Source of the DNA: Bacillota bacterium
GTDB lineage: Bacteria > Bacillota > Clostridia > Clostridiales > Caloramatoraceae
Length of the DNA: 46,668 nt
Assembly: GCA_023415335.1 (NCBI GenBank)
Contig: JAEZLD010000202.1
Coordinates: 1-46,668, forward strand
Reading direction: 5' to 3'
In this document: in pieces, positions 16,370-24,328 of the stretch
Numbering within the stretch: position 1 is the stretch's first letter
Layout: every line of letters starts with the position of its first letter
Made by a program: the position numbers and the translations under genes
The notes under the pieces: generated by a model
The model's input: only the letters and a program-made list of their open reading frames with translations
Database searches by the model: none
What the model was told of the DNA's origin: nothing

Positions 16370-17032
16370 ATGGCTGTAATTAAAAAACAATCCCTTGTGG
16401 ATCAGATATATGACCAGATAAGAAACGATATTATAAATCTTGTATACCCCTTCGGTGGCAAGCTGGTAGCCAGCGAGCTACAGGAGAAGTACCAGGTCAG
16501 CAGCACTCCTGTAAGGGAGGCCTTAAACAGGCTTCAGCAGGAGGGTCTTGTGGAATACGAAAACAACATAGGAGCAAGGATTATATCCATAGCACCAAAA
16601 GATGTATGGGAGATACAGGAGCTTGCCATAACACTACATAAGGCTGCCATAAAGCTGGCCATGAGGGAATCAGACCACAAGATCATAGCCAGTGAGCTTA
16701 AGGGCCATCTGGAGGAGTATAAAAAGGCAAAAACCCCCAGGGAGAGAACAAGGAGCGTACACCTTTTTATAGGAGTATTCTATAAGTACTGCCATAACCA
16801 TAGGCTGGATATGAACATGGGTATCATAAAGGGTCAGCAGCTTATACTAAGGAACATTTACAACTGCTCAAGCCCGGACATTCCTGCCTGCACACACCTT
16901 TACGAAAGGATGATTGAAGAGACTCTTAGGGGAAACACCCCTCAGGTAATCAGCCTTTTAGAGGAGGATTCAGAGAAGGCAATGCCCATAATACTCAAGG
17001 CTGTAGAGAATAAAAGCTATACTAAGATATAA
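16370..17032 (+). CDS. GntR family transcriptional regulator
   Basis: The 220-residue regulator has an N-terminal winged helix (residues about 8-75). The recognition part reads ASELQEKYQVSSTPVREALNRLQQEG, a hallmark of GntR proteins. The C-terminal 140 residues are all-helical and fit an FCD-type ligand domain, which usually senses organic acids. The histidines of typical metal-binding FCD members are only partly evident. The binding site before ATG is weak (GGGCGAG). It follows the MFS gene and probably controls the divergent ior-ptb-buk and MFS promoters through the ATCTTGC site. Confidence 0.9.
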   Translation: MAVIKKQSLVDQIYDQIRNDIINLVYPFGGKLVASELQEKYQVSSTPVREALNRLQQEGLVEYENNIGARIISIAPKDVWEIQELAITLHKAAIKLAMRESDHKIIASELKGHLEEYKKAKTPRERTRSVHLFIGVFYKYCHNHRLDMNMGIIKGQQLILRNIYNCSSPDIPACTHLYERMIEETLRGNTPQVISLLEEDSEKAMPIILKAVENKSYTKI

Positions 17033-17104
17033 TTAAGGCTCCCATGGGAGTGGAAGAGAAAGATTGCCGAGTAAGCATAGAAATATTTATGTTTTTATAA
17101 TTTT

Positions 17105-17136
17105 AAAAAAGCCTGCTGTTATCCAGCAGGCTTTTT
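17105..17136. terminator. Bidirectional terminator between GntR and exchanger genes
   Basis: A perfect eight-base stem GCCTGCTG/CAGCAGGC with a five-base loop has six A on the left and five T on the right, between converging genes. Confidence 0.9.
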
Positions 17137-17175
17137 ATCCAATTCATTCTTTCCTATTACTTATTACCTCAGTAA

Positions 17176-18144
17176 TTACATTTCTCCCATAAGGTAAGTC
17201 ATGTACACAAACAGCACCAACATAAGAACTGCTCCCTGGGTCCTTGAGAGCTTGTTGCTTATTATTCCGGGAATTACTGCTATAAGAAGCAGTACAAGCA
17301 TAACAGGAATATCAAGCAGCATAATCTGAGGATTCATGACCAGAGTTCCCTTATTCAGCAGCGTGCATACAGGCAGTATGAGCCCTATGTTTATTACGCT
17401 GGAGCCAAGTATTCCACCATAGGCCATACCCATTTCCCCTCTTCTTATGGCCACAACCGCTGTAACCACCTCTGGTATAGAGGTTCCAAGAGACATGATT
17501 GTTAAGGCTATTATATTCTCTTTTATTCCTATTTCGTCTACAAAGCCTGTACATGCAACCACCATAAGCTTGGTACCTGCTATAAGAAGTATAGCCCCAT
17601 ATATTATGAACCTTATGTTCCTTAATACATCCTTCCTCCGAGGAGGAAGCATCTTATCCTTGTCCTGGGGGATTCTTTCAATTACTGACTTTCTACCCAG
17701 CATAAGGTTTGTGAATATGGAAAACATGAGTATTGCCAGAAGCACAAGGCTGTCAAGCACTCCCAGCCTTCTATCTGCAATCATAAACTCCAGCAGGGCT
17801 GCCGTAAAAATCAAAAAAAGGCCCCTCTTGGCAAACAGATTGTTATTTATTTTCAAAGGCATCATAAATATGGATATTCCCATAATCAGCCCTTCATTAC
17901 ATATAACCGATCCTATGGCATTCCCAATAGCCATGTCTGTAGAGCCTTCAAGAGTGGCAATAGAGGCTACCAAAAGCTCAGGTATGGTAGTGGCTGCACC
18001 AACTATAGTTGCGCCAATAATGAAGCCATGAATTCCTGCAATGTCCTCCAGAATTATGGAAGCATTGATAAGAACTTCCCCTCCCTTATATATAAGCAAT
18101 ATGCTTGCTATAAAAAATATGGCACACCATATAAGTACATGCAT
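17176..18144 (-). CDS. Sodium/calcium exchanger family membrane protein (CaCA superfamily)
   Basis: The 322-residue protein has about ten membrane segments in two inverted halves. Each half carries the alpha-repeat: GAATTIPELLVASIATLEGS with AIGNAIGSVICN in the first, and LGTSIPEVVTAVVAIRRGE with GGILGSSVINIG in the second. The glutamates of both PE motifs, which bind the ion in this family, are present. It likely extrudes Ca2+ or a related cation in exchange for Na+ or H+. GGAGGTTCAT precedes the ATG. It is a single gene with a 176-base leader region that may fold. Confidence 0.88.
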   Translation of the reverse strand: MHVLIWCAIFFIASILLIYKGGEVLINASIILEDIAGIHGFIIGATIVGAATTIPELLVASIATLEGSTDMAIGNAIGSVICNEGLIMGISIFMMPLKINNNLFAKRGLFLIFTAALLEFMIADRRLGVLDSLVLLAILMFSIFTNLMLGRKSVIERIPQDKDKMLPPRRKDVLRNIRFIIYGAILLIAGTKLMVVACTGFVDEIGIKENIIALTIMSLGTSIPEVVTAVVAIRRGEMGMAYGGILGSSVINIGLILPVCTLLNKGTLVMNPQIMLLDIPVMLVLLLIAVIPGIISNKLSRTQGAVLMLVLFVYMTYLMGEM

Positions 18145-18254
18145 ATGAACCTCCTGTTCCCAAAGCCAATACTATGCATTAAACAGCTTTTACTGTGTCA
18201 GCTAAAAGTTAATAACATATTATCACAACATTTACCCATTATCAACATTGCCCC

Positions 18255-18320
18255 GAAAGGTCTTATCCTTTCAGAGTAAGGTTATTGCACCATCCATGGT
18301 ATGAAGGAGCACCGCAATAA
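18255..18320 (-). promoter_or_regulatory. Possible structured leader upstream of the exchanger gene
   Basis: Three nested or adjacent inverted repeats are packed in 66 bases: TTATTGC/GCAATAA (18282-18288 with 18314-18320), an inner hairpin ACCAT/ATGGT (18289-18300), and GAAAGG/CCTTTC (18255-18272). I recognise no known riboswitch. It may equally be a chance fold. Confidence 0.3.
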
Positions 18321-18359
18321 AAAAGCTGCTGCGTGCCTTGTATGGCAGCAGCAGCTTTT
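18315..18359 (-). terminator. Terminator of the nfnA-nfnB operon
   Basis: On the minus strand a 12-base stem AAAAGCTGCTGC/GCAGCAGCTTTT is followed by TTATTGCGG after a T-run, ten bases after the nfnB stop codon. Confidence 0.85.
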
Positions 18360-18368
18360 AATGCTTTC

Positions 18369-19754
18369 TTATTTCTGGTTCCTAAGATGCTCATCTATTG
18401 CCTTCGCAGCCTTCTTCCCAGCTCCCATAGCCAGTATTACAGTCGCAGCACCTGTTACAGCATCTCCTCCTGCATATACACTATCCTTTGTAGTCTTACC
18501 GGTATCCTCTTCTACTATTAAGCATCCACGCTTATTAATCTGGAGGTTATCAGTTGCACGGGCTATCATTGGATTAGGAGAGGTCCCAAGAGACATAATA
18601 ACGGAATCTATATCCATTATGAATTCTGAGCCCTTAACCTCAACTGGTTTTCTTCTTCCTGATGCATCAGGCTCTCCAAGCTCCATCTTAATGCATTTCA
18701 TACCCTTTACCCAGCCTTTTTCATCTCCGATAATTTCTACTGGGTTAGTTAGAAGGTCAAATATTATACCTTCCTCCTTTGCATGATGTACTTCCTCGGC
18801 TCTTGCTGGAAGCTCAGCCTCAGACCTTCTATATACAACATGCACCTCAGCTCCGAGCCTTAGTGCTGTTCTTGCAGCATCCATTGCCACATTTCCTCCA
18901 CCTACAACTGCAACCTTGTTGCCTGTCTTTATTGGAGTTGCATAATCCTCCTTGAAGGCCTTCATAAGGTTGTTCCTTGTAAGGTATTCATTTGCCGAGA
19001 AAACTCCGTTAAGGTTTTCTCCTGGTATCCCCATAAACTTTGGAAGTCCGGCACCTGAGCCGATGAACACAGCCTTGAAGCCTTCCCTTTCCATAAGCTC
19101 ATCTATCTCTACAGTTTTACCAACTATTACATTGGTTTCAATCTTTACTCCAAGCTTAAGGAGGTTATCTATTTCATGCTTAACAACGGTATCCTTTGGA
19201 AGCCTGAATTCAGGTATTCCATAAACTAAAACTCCACCTGCCTCATGAAGGGCCTCAAATATTGTTACATCATAGCCCATCTTAGCAAGGTCTCCTGCAC
19301 AGGTAAGTCCTGAAGGACCACTTCCTATTACAGCAACCTTGATTCCGTTCTTTTCAATTTCTCCGGTCAGGTCAATGTTGTGCTCCCTGGACCAGTCAGC
19401 AACAAACCTTTCCAGCTTTCCTATTGCAACAGCTTGTCCCTTTACTCCAAGCACGCACTTGCTTTCACACTGTACTTCCTGAGGACATACCCTTCCGCAT
19501 ACAGCTGGAAGTGAACTGGACTTATCTATTATCTTTGCTGCCTCTTCAAACTTTCTTTCCTTAACCTTAGCAATAAAGGCAGGTATTTGTATGGATACTG
19601 GGCACTGTGTCACGCACATTGGCTTTTTACAGTTTAAGCATCTCTCAGCCTCTGAAACTGCCTCATCCTCTGTATATCCAAGGCATACCTCTTTAAAGTT
19701 ATGTGCCCTTTCCTTTGGATCCTGCTCCTTTATTGGAACTCTCTCATATCTCAT
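18369..19754 (-). CDS. nfnB: NfnB: NADPH-binding large subunit of the bifurcating transhydrogenase
   Basis: NfnB is related to the small subunit of glutamate synthase (often annotated gltA). It pairs with NfnA to couple NADH and reduced ferredoxin to NADP+ reduction. The N-terminal part has the two [4Fe-4S] cysteine sets in AERCLNCKKPMCVTQCP and PAVCGRVCPQEVQCESKC. FAD-binding VAVIGSGPSGLTCAGDLA and NADP-binding VAVVGGGNVAMDAARTALRLG follow, then the C-terminal YAGGDAVTGAATVILAM. I start at the ATG 19752-19754 with AGGAGGGG upstream. The longer frame only adds codons that overlap nfnA. It starts three bases after the nfnA stop. No glutamate synthase large subunit is nearby, which favours Nfn. 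Confidence 0.88.
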   Translation of the reverse strand: MRYERVPIKEQDPKERAHNFKEVCLGYTEDEAVSEAERCLNCKKPMCVTQCPVSIQIPAFIAKVKERKFEEAAKIIDKSSSLPAVCGRVCPQEVQCESKCVLGVKGQAVAIGKLERFVADWSREHNIDLTGEIEKNGIKVAVIGSGPSGLTCAGDLAKMGYDVTIFEALHEAGGVLVYGIPEFRLPKDTVVKHEIDNLLKLGVKIETNVIVGKTVEIDELMEREGFKAVFIGSGAGLPKFMGIPGENLNGVFSANEYLTRNNLMKAFKEDYATPIKTGNKVAVVGGGNVAMDAARTALRLGAEVHVVYRRSEAELPARAEEVHHAKEEGIIFDLLTNPVEIIGDEKGWVKGMKCIKMELGEPDASGRRKPVEVKGSEFIMDIDSVIMSLGTSPNPMIARATDNLQINKRGCLIVEEDTGKTTKDSVYAGGDAVTGAATVILAMGAGKKAAKAIDEHLRNQK

Positions 19755-19756
19755 AA

Positions 19757-20644
19757 TTAGTGTTCCCCTCCTGCTCCGATATGGCAAACATGTCCTTCAA
19801 GCTTATCCTCTTCCTCATGAAGCTTTTTACCTTCTTCTGTTTTATACATAGCCTGTCTTCTCATTGCCTCATCAAAATCAACCAAGTGGGCATCGAATTC
19901 AGGTCCATCCACACATGTGAACTTGGTAGCTCCGCCTACAGTAACCCTGCACGCTCCACACATGCCAGTACCATCTACCATAAGCATGTTAAGGCTGACG
20001 ATTGTTTTAATTCCAAGCTCCTTGGTAAGCTTGGCAACAAACTTCATCATTATCATTGGTCCTATAGCAATTACCTCATCGTAATGTTTTCCTTCATTAA
20101 TAAGGGCTTTAAGCCTTTCTGTAACAACTCCATGAAACCCATAGGATCCATCATCGGTTGTGGGATAAACGTTTGCTCCAAGAGCCTTCATCTCATCCTC
20201 AAGAAGTATTAAGTCCTTATTTCTTCCACCAATTATTACATCCACGTCTATGCCCCTTTGACGCAGCCACTTAACCTGTGGATAAACAGGTGCCGCTCCG
20301 ACTCCTCCAGCAATAAACACAATATTTTTTTTGTTTAGACTCTCTATTTCCTCATGCACAAATTCTGAAGGCTGTCCAAGAGGACCAGCAAAATCCTGGA
20401 AGTATTCCCCTTCCTGATACTTCGCCATTTCTGTAGTTGATGCACCTACAGACTGCAGAACAATTGTAACAGTACCCTTTTCCTGATCGTAGTCGCATAT
20501 AGTAAGAGGTATTCTCTCACCCTTCTCATCCATTTTTACTATGACAAACTGCCCTGGCTTTGCAGAAGCTGCCACCCTTGGTGCCTCAACCTCAAGAAGT
20601 ATTATTTTAGGCGCCAGAACCTTCCTTTTAACAATCTTATACAT
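19757..20644 (-). CDS. nfnA: NfnA: NADH-binding small subunit of the bifurcating transhydrogenase
   Basis: This ferredoxin-NADP+ reductase-like flavoprotein holds FAD and a [2Fe-2S] cluster. The N-terminal half has the FAD site RIPLTICDYD, and the middle the NAD site IVFIAGGVGAAPVYPQVK. The cluster cysteines are in DGTGMCGACRVTVGG and TKFTCVDGPEFDAH. The same fold occurs in PyrK and sulfide dehydrogenase SudB, but pairing with NfnB decides the name. In clostridia NfnAB supplies NADPH from ferredoxin and NADH. GGGGGAATATGA precedes the ATG. It is the first gene of a two-gene operon. Confidence 0.88.
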   Translation of the reverse strand: MYKIVKRKVLAPKIILLEVEAPRVAASAKPGQFVIVKMDEKGERIPLTICDYDQEKGTVTIVLQSVGASTTEMAKYQEGEYFQDFAGPLGQPSEFVHEEIESLNKKNIVFIAGGVGAAPVYPQVKWLRQRGIDVDVIIGGRNKDLILLEDEMKALGANVYPTTDDGSYGFHGVVTERLKALINEGKHYDEVIAIGPMIMMKFVAKLTKELGIKTIVSLNMLMVDGTGMCGACRVTVGGATKFTCVDGPEFDAHLVDFDEAMRRQAMYKTEEGKKLHEEEDKLEGHVCHIGAGGEH

Positions 20645-20899
20645 TCATATTCCCCCATAAGATTACTTTACGATATTTGTGCCAGTGAAAATATATAAAG
20701 AATAAATTCAGGCATCAATTATTATTATATAGATATTTTAGACACAAATCTAGTACTAAATGCACATTTTGATGTATATTATACAAATAAGTATTCAGAA
20801 ATGTGTGCTAATTCTGCATTGTTCTATCAATTTATGTCATATTATCACATGTAAAGAATTTATTACATACATAAATTCTACTTATTAACATAAATAGGA

Positions 20900-22021
20900 T
20901 TACCTGTTTGCCCACTCAAGTACTCTTATACTCCTTGCATAGCAGCCATACTCTGTCATGGAAATAAGCTCACTTATATTTTTTCCATCAATATCCCCGA
21001 TATATATATTCTGCATCTTAGAGCTGCCCTCCTGATTATAATTTGCAAATACTAAAGCTGTGCTGTCAGAGGAAAAGGCCCCTATATACCCACAGCCTAT
21101 GATTCTTGACTTGTATGAAGCTTGGGTATCCACTACCTTAACATTATATACATCCTGTGTGGAATATGATACCGAAGTATAAAGCAGATAACGGCTATTA
21201 GGAGACCATTTCAAGGTTCCTCCTAAAACCACATCATTGTTAATTATTTCATCCTCTCCCTCATTAACGTCCTTCATTTTCATAATACAGGGATTGTAGC
21301 AGCTGTTTGTAAGACTTAGGAAGGCCACATACCGGCCATCCGGGGATACCAGAGGGTTTATATCATTACTACCTGATACGTGAAGCCTCTTTTCTTGTCC
21401 GGTTTCAAGGGAATAGGTAAATATCTGATATGTTGGCATTCCATTTAATGCAATGAGCTTGGAGTAAATAAGGCTTGACCCATTCACAAAGCTTACATCC
21501 GTAATAGATAATGCAGTTACTCCTGTAGAAAAGAACTTACCATCTTCTATAGACATGCTATAAAGCTCACAGTTTCCCTTCTGGTTCTTTAGTATGTATG
21601 CTGCTTTTAAGCCGTCAGGGCTTAAAGCTGTTCCCTCTACAGGCCTTCCACCTGGATTCAGGCTTTGCATGGCATCATCAGAGTACATTGAAATATAGTG
21701 GAGGGAGTATTCATTCTCATCCATAGACGATGGAGCATTTGTAAAGGCTATAGTGTTCCCTCCTGAGCCTATACTATCAAGTTCGCCATTTGCCAGACAC
21801 CTTTTTTTACCATTCTGTATAGATAAGGAATATATCCCCTTCTCAAGACCATACCTTGCATAAAATATAGTCCCCTTATACCTGTCAATAACACTTCCTG
21901 CCTGAACTACGGCTTTTCCATCATCCTCTTTTTCATGGGAACCTCTAGATTTTATAAATATAGGTATAGCAATTGCCCCAAGCCCGATAATTATTAGTGT
22001 TATTATAATAAGCTTTTTCAT
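20900..22021 (-). CDS. Membrane-anchored or secreted TolB-like beta-propeller protein
   Basis: The 373-residue protein begins with a single hydrophobic segment (residues about 3-23) after MKK, either a signal peptide or an anchor. The rest contains repeated WD40/TolB-like blades with markers such as TALSPDGLKAAYIL, NPLVSPDGRYVAFLS, LKWSPNSRYLLYTS and GAFSSDSTALVF. Such propellers bind proteins or ligands on the outer face. The exact partner is unknown. AGGAGGACTGCC precedes the ATG. It is a single gene with no obvious partner on either side. Confidence 0.82.
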   Translation of the reverse strand: MKKLIIITLIIIGLGAIAIPIFIKSRGSHEKEDDGKAVVQAGSVIDRYKGTIFYARYGLEKGIYSLSIQNGKKRCLANGELDSIGSGGNTIAFTNAPSSMDENEYSLHYISMYSDDAMQSLNPGGRPVEGTALSPDGLKAAYILKNQKGNCELYSMSIEDGKFFSTGVTALSITDVSFVNGSSLIYSKLIALNGMPTYQIFTYSLETGQEKRLHVSGSNDINPLVSPDGRYVAFLSLTNSCYNPCIMKMKDVNEGEDEIINNDVVLGGTLKWSPNSRYLLYTSVSYSTQDVYNVKVVDTQASYKSRIIGCGYIGAFSSDSTALVFANYNQEGSSKMQNIYIGDIDGKNISELISMTEYGCYARSIRVLEWANR

Positions 22022-22404
22022 GGCAGTCCTCCTGATGAGATTATGGTGGTATGTTTCCTATTATTCCCATATCAGGAGATTCTATAACATGAAATTAAGC
22101 TAATATAATTTCTAATACAAAAACACTATAGGAGTCTTCTCAAGTAGTGCTTTTCATAATCACATTTACATGGATGCCATCAGCAAAATCCATCAGCAAA
22201 ATATTGTTCCATTCCTGTAATGAAGTCTCAGAAAAGCATTTTCCAAAGGTAAAGCACATTATAGTGCATGTTAATACAGTTATTAATTGTAAAAACCCAG
22301 CCTTGTAAACCACTATAGGTTACGCGCTCTTATTAATCCTTATGCTTTAAGCTGAAATAATGAAGCCTTGCCATAAATTCAGCATATTCATGGCAGGGCT
22401 TCAT
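22022..22404. other. 383-base intergenic region
   Basis: No gene is seen. It contains a tandem 13-base duplication (22177-22202) and the terminator of the DUF6179 gene. The rest is AT-rich without clear promoters or conserved structure. Confidence 0.6.
22177..22202. repeat. Tandem duplication of a 13-base unit
   Basis: CCATCAGCAAAAT occurs twice head to tail without mismatch in non-coding DNA. It probably arose by replication slippage. Confidence 0.75.
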
Positions 22405-22405
22405 T
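22359..22405 (-). terminator. Terminator of the DUF6323-DUF6179 unit
   Basis: A 16-base stem with one mismatch, AATGAAGCCTTGCCAT against ATGGCAGGGCTTCATT, with a 15-base loop, overlaps the gene stop region. The T-run is short. Confidence 0.65.
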
Positions 22406-23550
22406 TATATTATATGATGTTCCCACTCCTTAAGCTCCTCACCAAAGAGCTTCTTTAAATACATCTCCTCCTTAAGCCTTTTAACCTCCTCAGATGAAAG
22501 CAGCCCTAATGCTAAGTTATACTCAGGCTCTGCAAAGCACTCCTCCATTATCTCCTTGAAGTCCTCAAGACTCCTTACCTCTTTCTTTATAATTGATAGC
22601 TTATCCTCTGTAAACCTGCAGTCTCTTATCTCCTCAATAAGGCTTCTCAGGTCCTCATCTTTCATAGGAGTGCCGCTTTCATACCATTCAAGGCTATCAT
22701 TTCTTTCCCTGTATATAGGGAAAGCATTCTCAAGCTTTCCCAAACGTACTGCACTTTCAACCTCAAAGGCCAGTTCACCAATGTCTTCATAAAGGTATTC
22801 ATAAAGACTTTTATTCTCCCCATACTCATTATATATAATAAATCCAAGAGCACCCTCCAGCATGTCCATAAGCTCCTCACGGGTCTTTCCGAGGACCCTT
22901 GCCATAATACATTCAAGTGTATGCTCATTCATGGCCCCAAAGGGAGGGTTCCCTGCCAGCACCATTCCGAGACTGCTTCTTAAAGCCACACTGCAAACGT
23001 TGAATATTCCCTCCATATATTCGCTGTCATAGGCTGAAAGCATTCTTTCAACCCCTTCTCTGTCAAAGCTGCTCAGAAAAAGCTGCTCCAGCTCTATATC
23101 CTTTAGGTATTCATATATAAGGTCAACCCCCTGAAGCCTTATGCCCCTTCCTATAAGTGGGTAATCAAGTGTAATTATACTGTTTAATGCATCAAACTCC
23201 AGACTGTAGTAATCAAAAAAAGCTTTCATGCCTTTTATAACAGTTTCAGCATAACATCGGTTGCCGTAGCTGCAGAAGCTCTTGCATATTTTCTTGTACA
23301 ATTCTTCAGCCCTCTTTAGCTTTTCCTTTTTCTTTTTCAAACCAAGCTCAAAGGCCTGCTGAGGAGATATTCCAACGGCAGGAACAGGCATACCCTCCTC
23401 CTCAATGGCTCCGTTGATGTTGTATATGATTGAACCCATAAGCTGCCTGGCCTTATCATAGGGAACAGAGGTGCTGTCGCCCATTGTATAGCGCCTTATC
23501 TGCTTCTCCAGTATAGGAAGCAGCTCCTCCATGCTATAGCTCATCTTCAT
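22405..23550 (-). CDS. DUF6179 domain-containing protein, function unknown
   Basis: From memory this matches a clostridial family annotated DUF6179. The 381-residue protein is helical and soluble, with no membrane segment. The N-terminal TMGDSTSVPYDKARQLMGSI is the most family-like segment, and there is a Lys/Glu-rich coiled stretch at about residues 68-90. I place the start at the ATG 23548-23550, where GGAGGGG lies six bases upstream. The longer frame needs a TTG with no site. It overlaps the end of the DUF6323 gene by 17 bases, so translation is probably coupled. The function of the pair is not known. Confidence 0.7.
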   Translation of the reverse strand: MKMSYSMEELLPILEKQIRRYTMGDSTSVPYDKARQLMGSIIYNINGAIEEEGMPVPAVGISPQQAFELGLKKKKEKLKRAEELYKKICKSFCSYGNRCYAETVIKGMKAFFDYYSLEFDALNSIITLDYPLIGRGIRLQGVDLIYEYLKDIELEQLFLSSFDREGVERMLSAYDSEYMEGIFNVCSVALRSSLGMVLAGNPPFGAMNEHTLECIMARVLGKTREELMDMLEGALGFIIYNEYGENKSLYEYLYEDIGELAFEVESAVRLGKLENAFPIYRERNDSLEWYESGTPMKDEDLRSLIEEIRDCRFTEDKLSIIKKEVRSLEDFKEIMEECFAEPEYNLALGLLSSEEVKRLKEEMYLKKLFGEELKEWEHHII

Positions 23551-24013
23551 CAGGAGCCCCTCCAATGTATCCTCCAAGACCCTCCCTTATGTCCCTTGCC
23601 AGCCTGTCAAGGCAGGTCTCCTCAAGATACTCCAGGGAGCCCTGACACTCCCCGTTAAACATTTCCTTCATGTACTCAATCAGCTCATCGTCACTGAGTC
23701 CATCCATGGATTCATTCTTATAAAGGTAGAAAATATCCTGGAGACCTCCAAGGATATCAGCATAGTTATCCTGATAGATGAATGGTGAATCACAAAATGC
23801 ATAAACAAGCCTTGGAAGTATGCTCTCCCCAAGCTCCAGCCTTTCCTGCTGCTTAAGGACCTCTCCTCTGCTCTCTAAAAGTGAGGTTATATCCTTTGAC
23901 GACAGTACAAGGCCATATTTCTGGGTATATGTGTTGCATTCTTCAAGGCTTTGAATTGTCTTCCTCTGAACCAGCCCCATGTTATCATTTTCCCAGGGAA
24001 TCAGTTTATCCAT
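23534..24013 (-). CDS. DUF6323 family protein, function unknown
   Basis: The 159-residue protein resembles the DUF6323 family, which I recall as a neighbour of DUF6179 in clostridia. Family-like segments are CNTYTQKYGLVLSSKDI, the RLELGESILPRLVYAFCDSPFI stretch, and SDDELIEYMKEMFNGECQGSLEYLE. It is soluble, acidic and helical. GAGGGTGGTAGA precedes the ATG. It is the first gene of a two-gene unit with DUF6179. I infer that the two proteins form a complex, because the genes overlap and co-occur. No function is proposed. Confidence 0.7.
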   Translation of the reverse strand: MDKLIPWENDNMGLVQRKTIQSLEECNTYTQKYGLVLSSKDITSLLESRGEVLKQQERLELGESILPRLVYAFCDSPFIYQDNYADILGGLQDIFYLYKNESMDGLSDDELIEYMKEMFNGECQGSLEYLEETCLDRLARDIREGLGGYIGGAPDEDEL

Positions 24014-24328
24014 TCTACCACCCTCTCTATTCTATAAAAAATCATTCTACTACTTAGCCTAATATATTACAAGCCTTTAAAAAAGAGGCTTTTTGTGGTA
24101 ATATAATACTATAAACGGAGAATGTCAAGCTGATTGTAGCCTGTCATCCTCCGTTTATTATATGATATGCAATGATATTTGAGTATATATATACCGCGGG
24201 TCGGCATGGGAAAACATCCTAAATGGATGTTTTAACCTCTACATTTTAATTTACTGAAAAGCCCTTCTATTGTTAAGAGGGCTTTTTCACCTTTTCTCTT
24301 CACTCTTCGTTTTTCTCTCTTCACTGTG
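24014..24328. other. 315-base intergenic region with three inverted repeats
   Basis: No protein gene is visible. Three or four terminator-like or stem-forming repeats lie here: AGCCT/AGGCT with T-run (24071-24094), ATAAACGGAG/CTCCGTTTAT (24111-24120 with 24149-24158), AAAACATCC/GGATGTTTT (24211-24233), and AAAAGCCCT/AGGGCTTTT (24257-24286). A small RNA gene is possible but unproven. Confidence 0.5.
24257..24286. terminator. Terminator after the ABC exporter gene pair
   Basis: The stem AAAAGCCCTT/AAGAGGGCTTTT is flanked by T-runs in both orientations. It lies 43 bases past the stop codon of the second ABC gene. Confidence 0.7.

Noticed and set aside
18369..19754. Glutamate synthase small subunit (gltD/gltA)
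   Set aside because: The sequence family fits, but no large subunit is present and the gene is fused into an operon with an NfnA-type flavoprotein, so NfnB is the better name.
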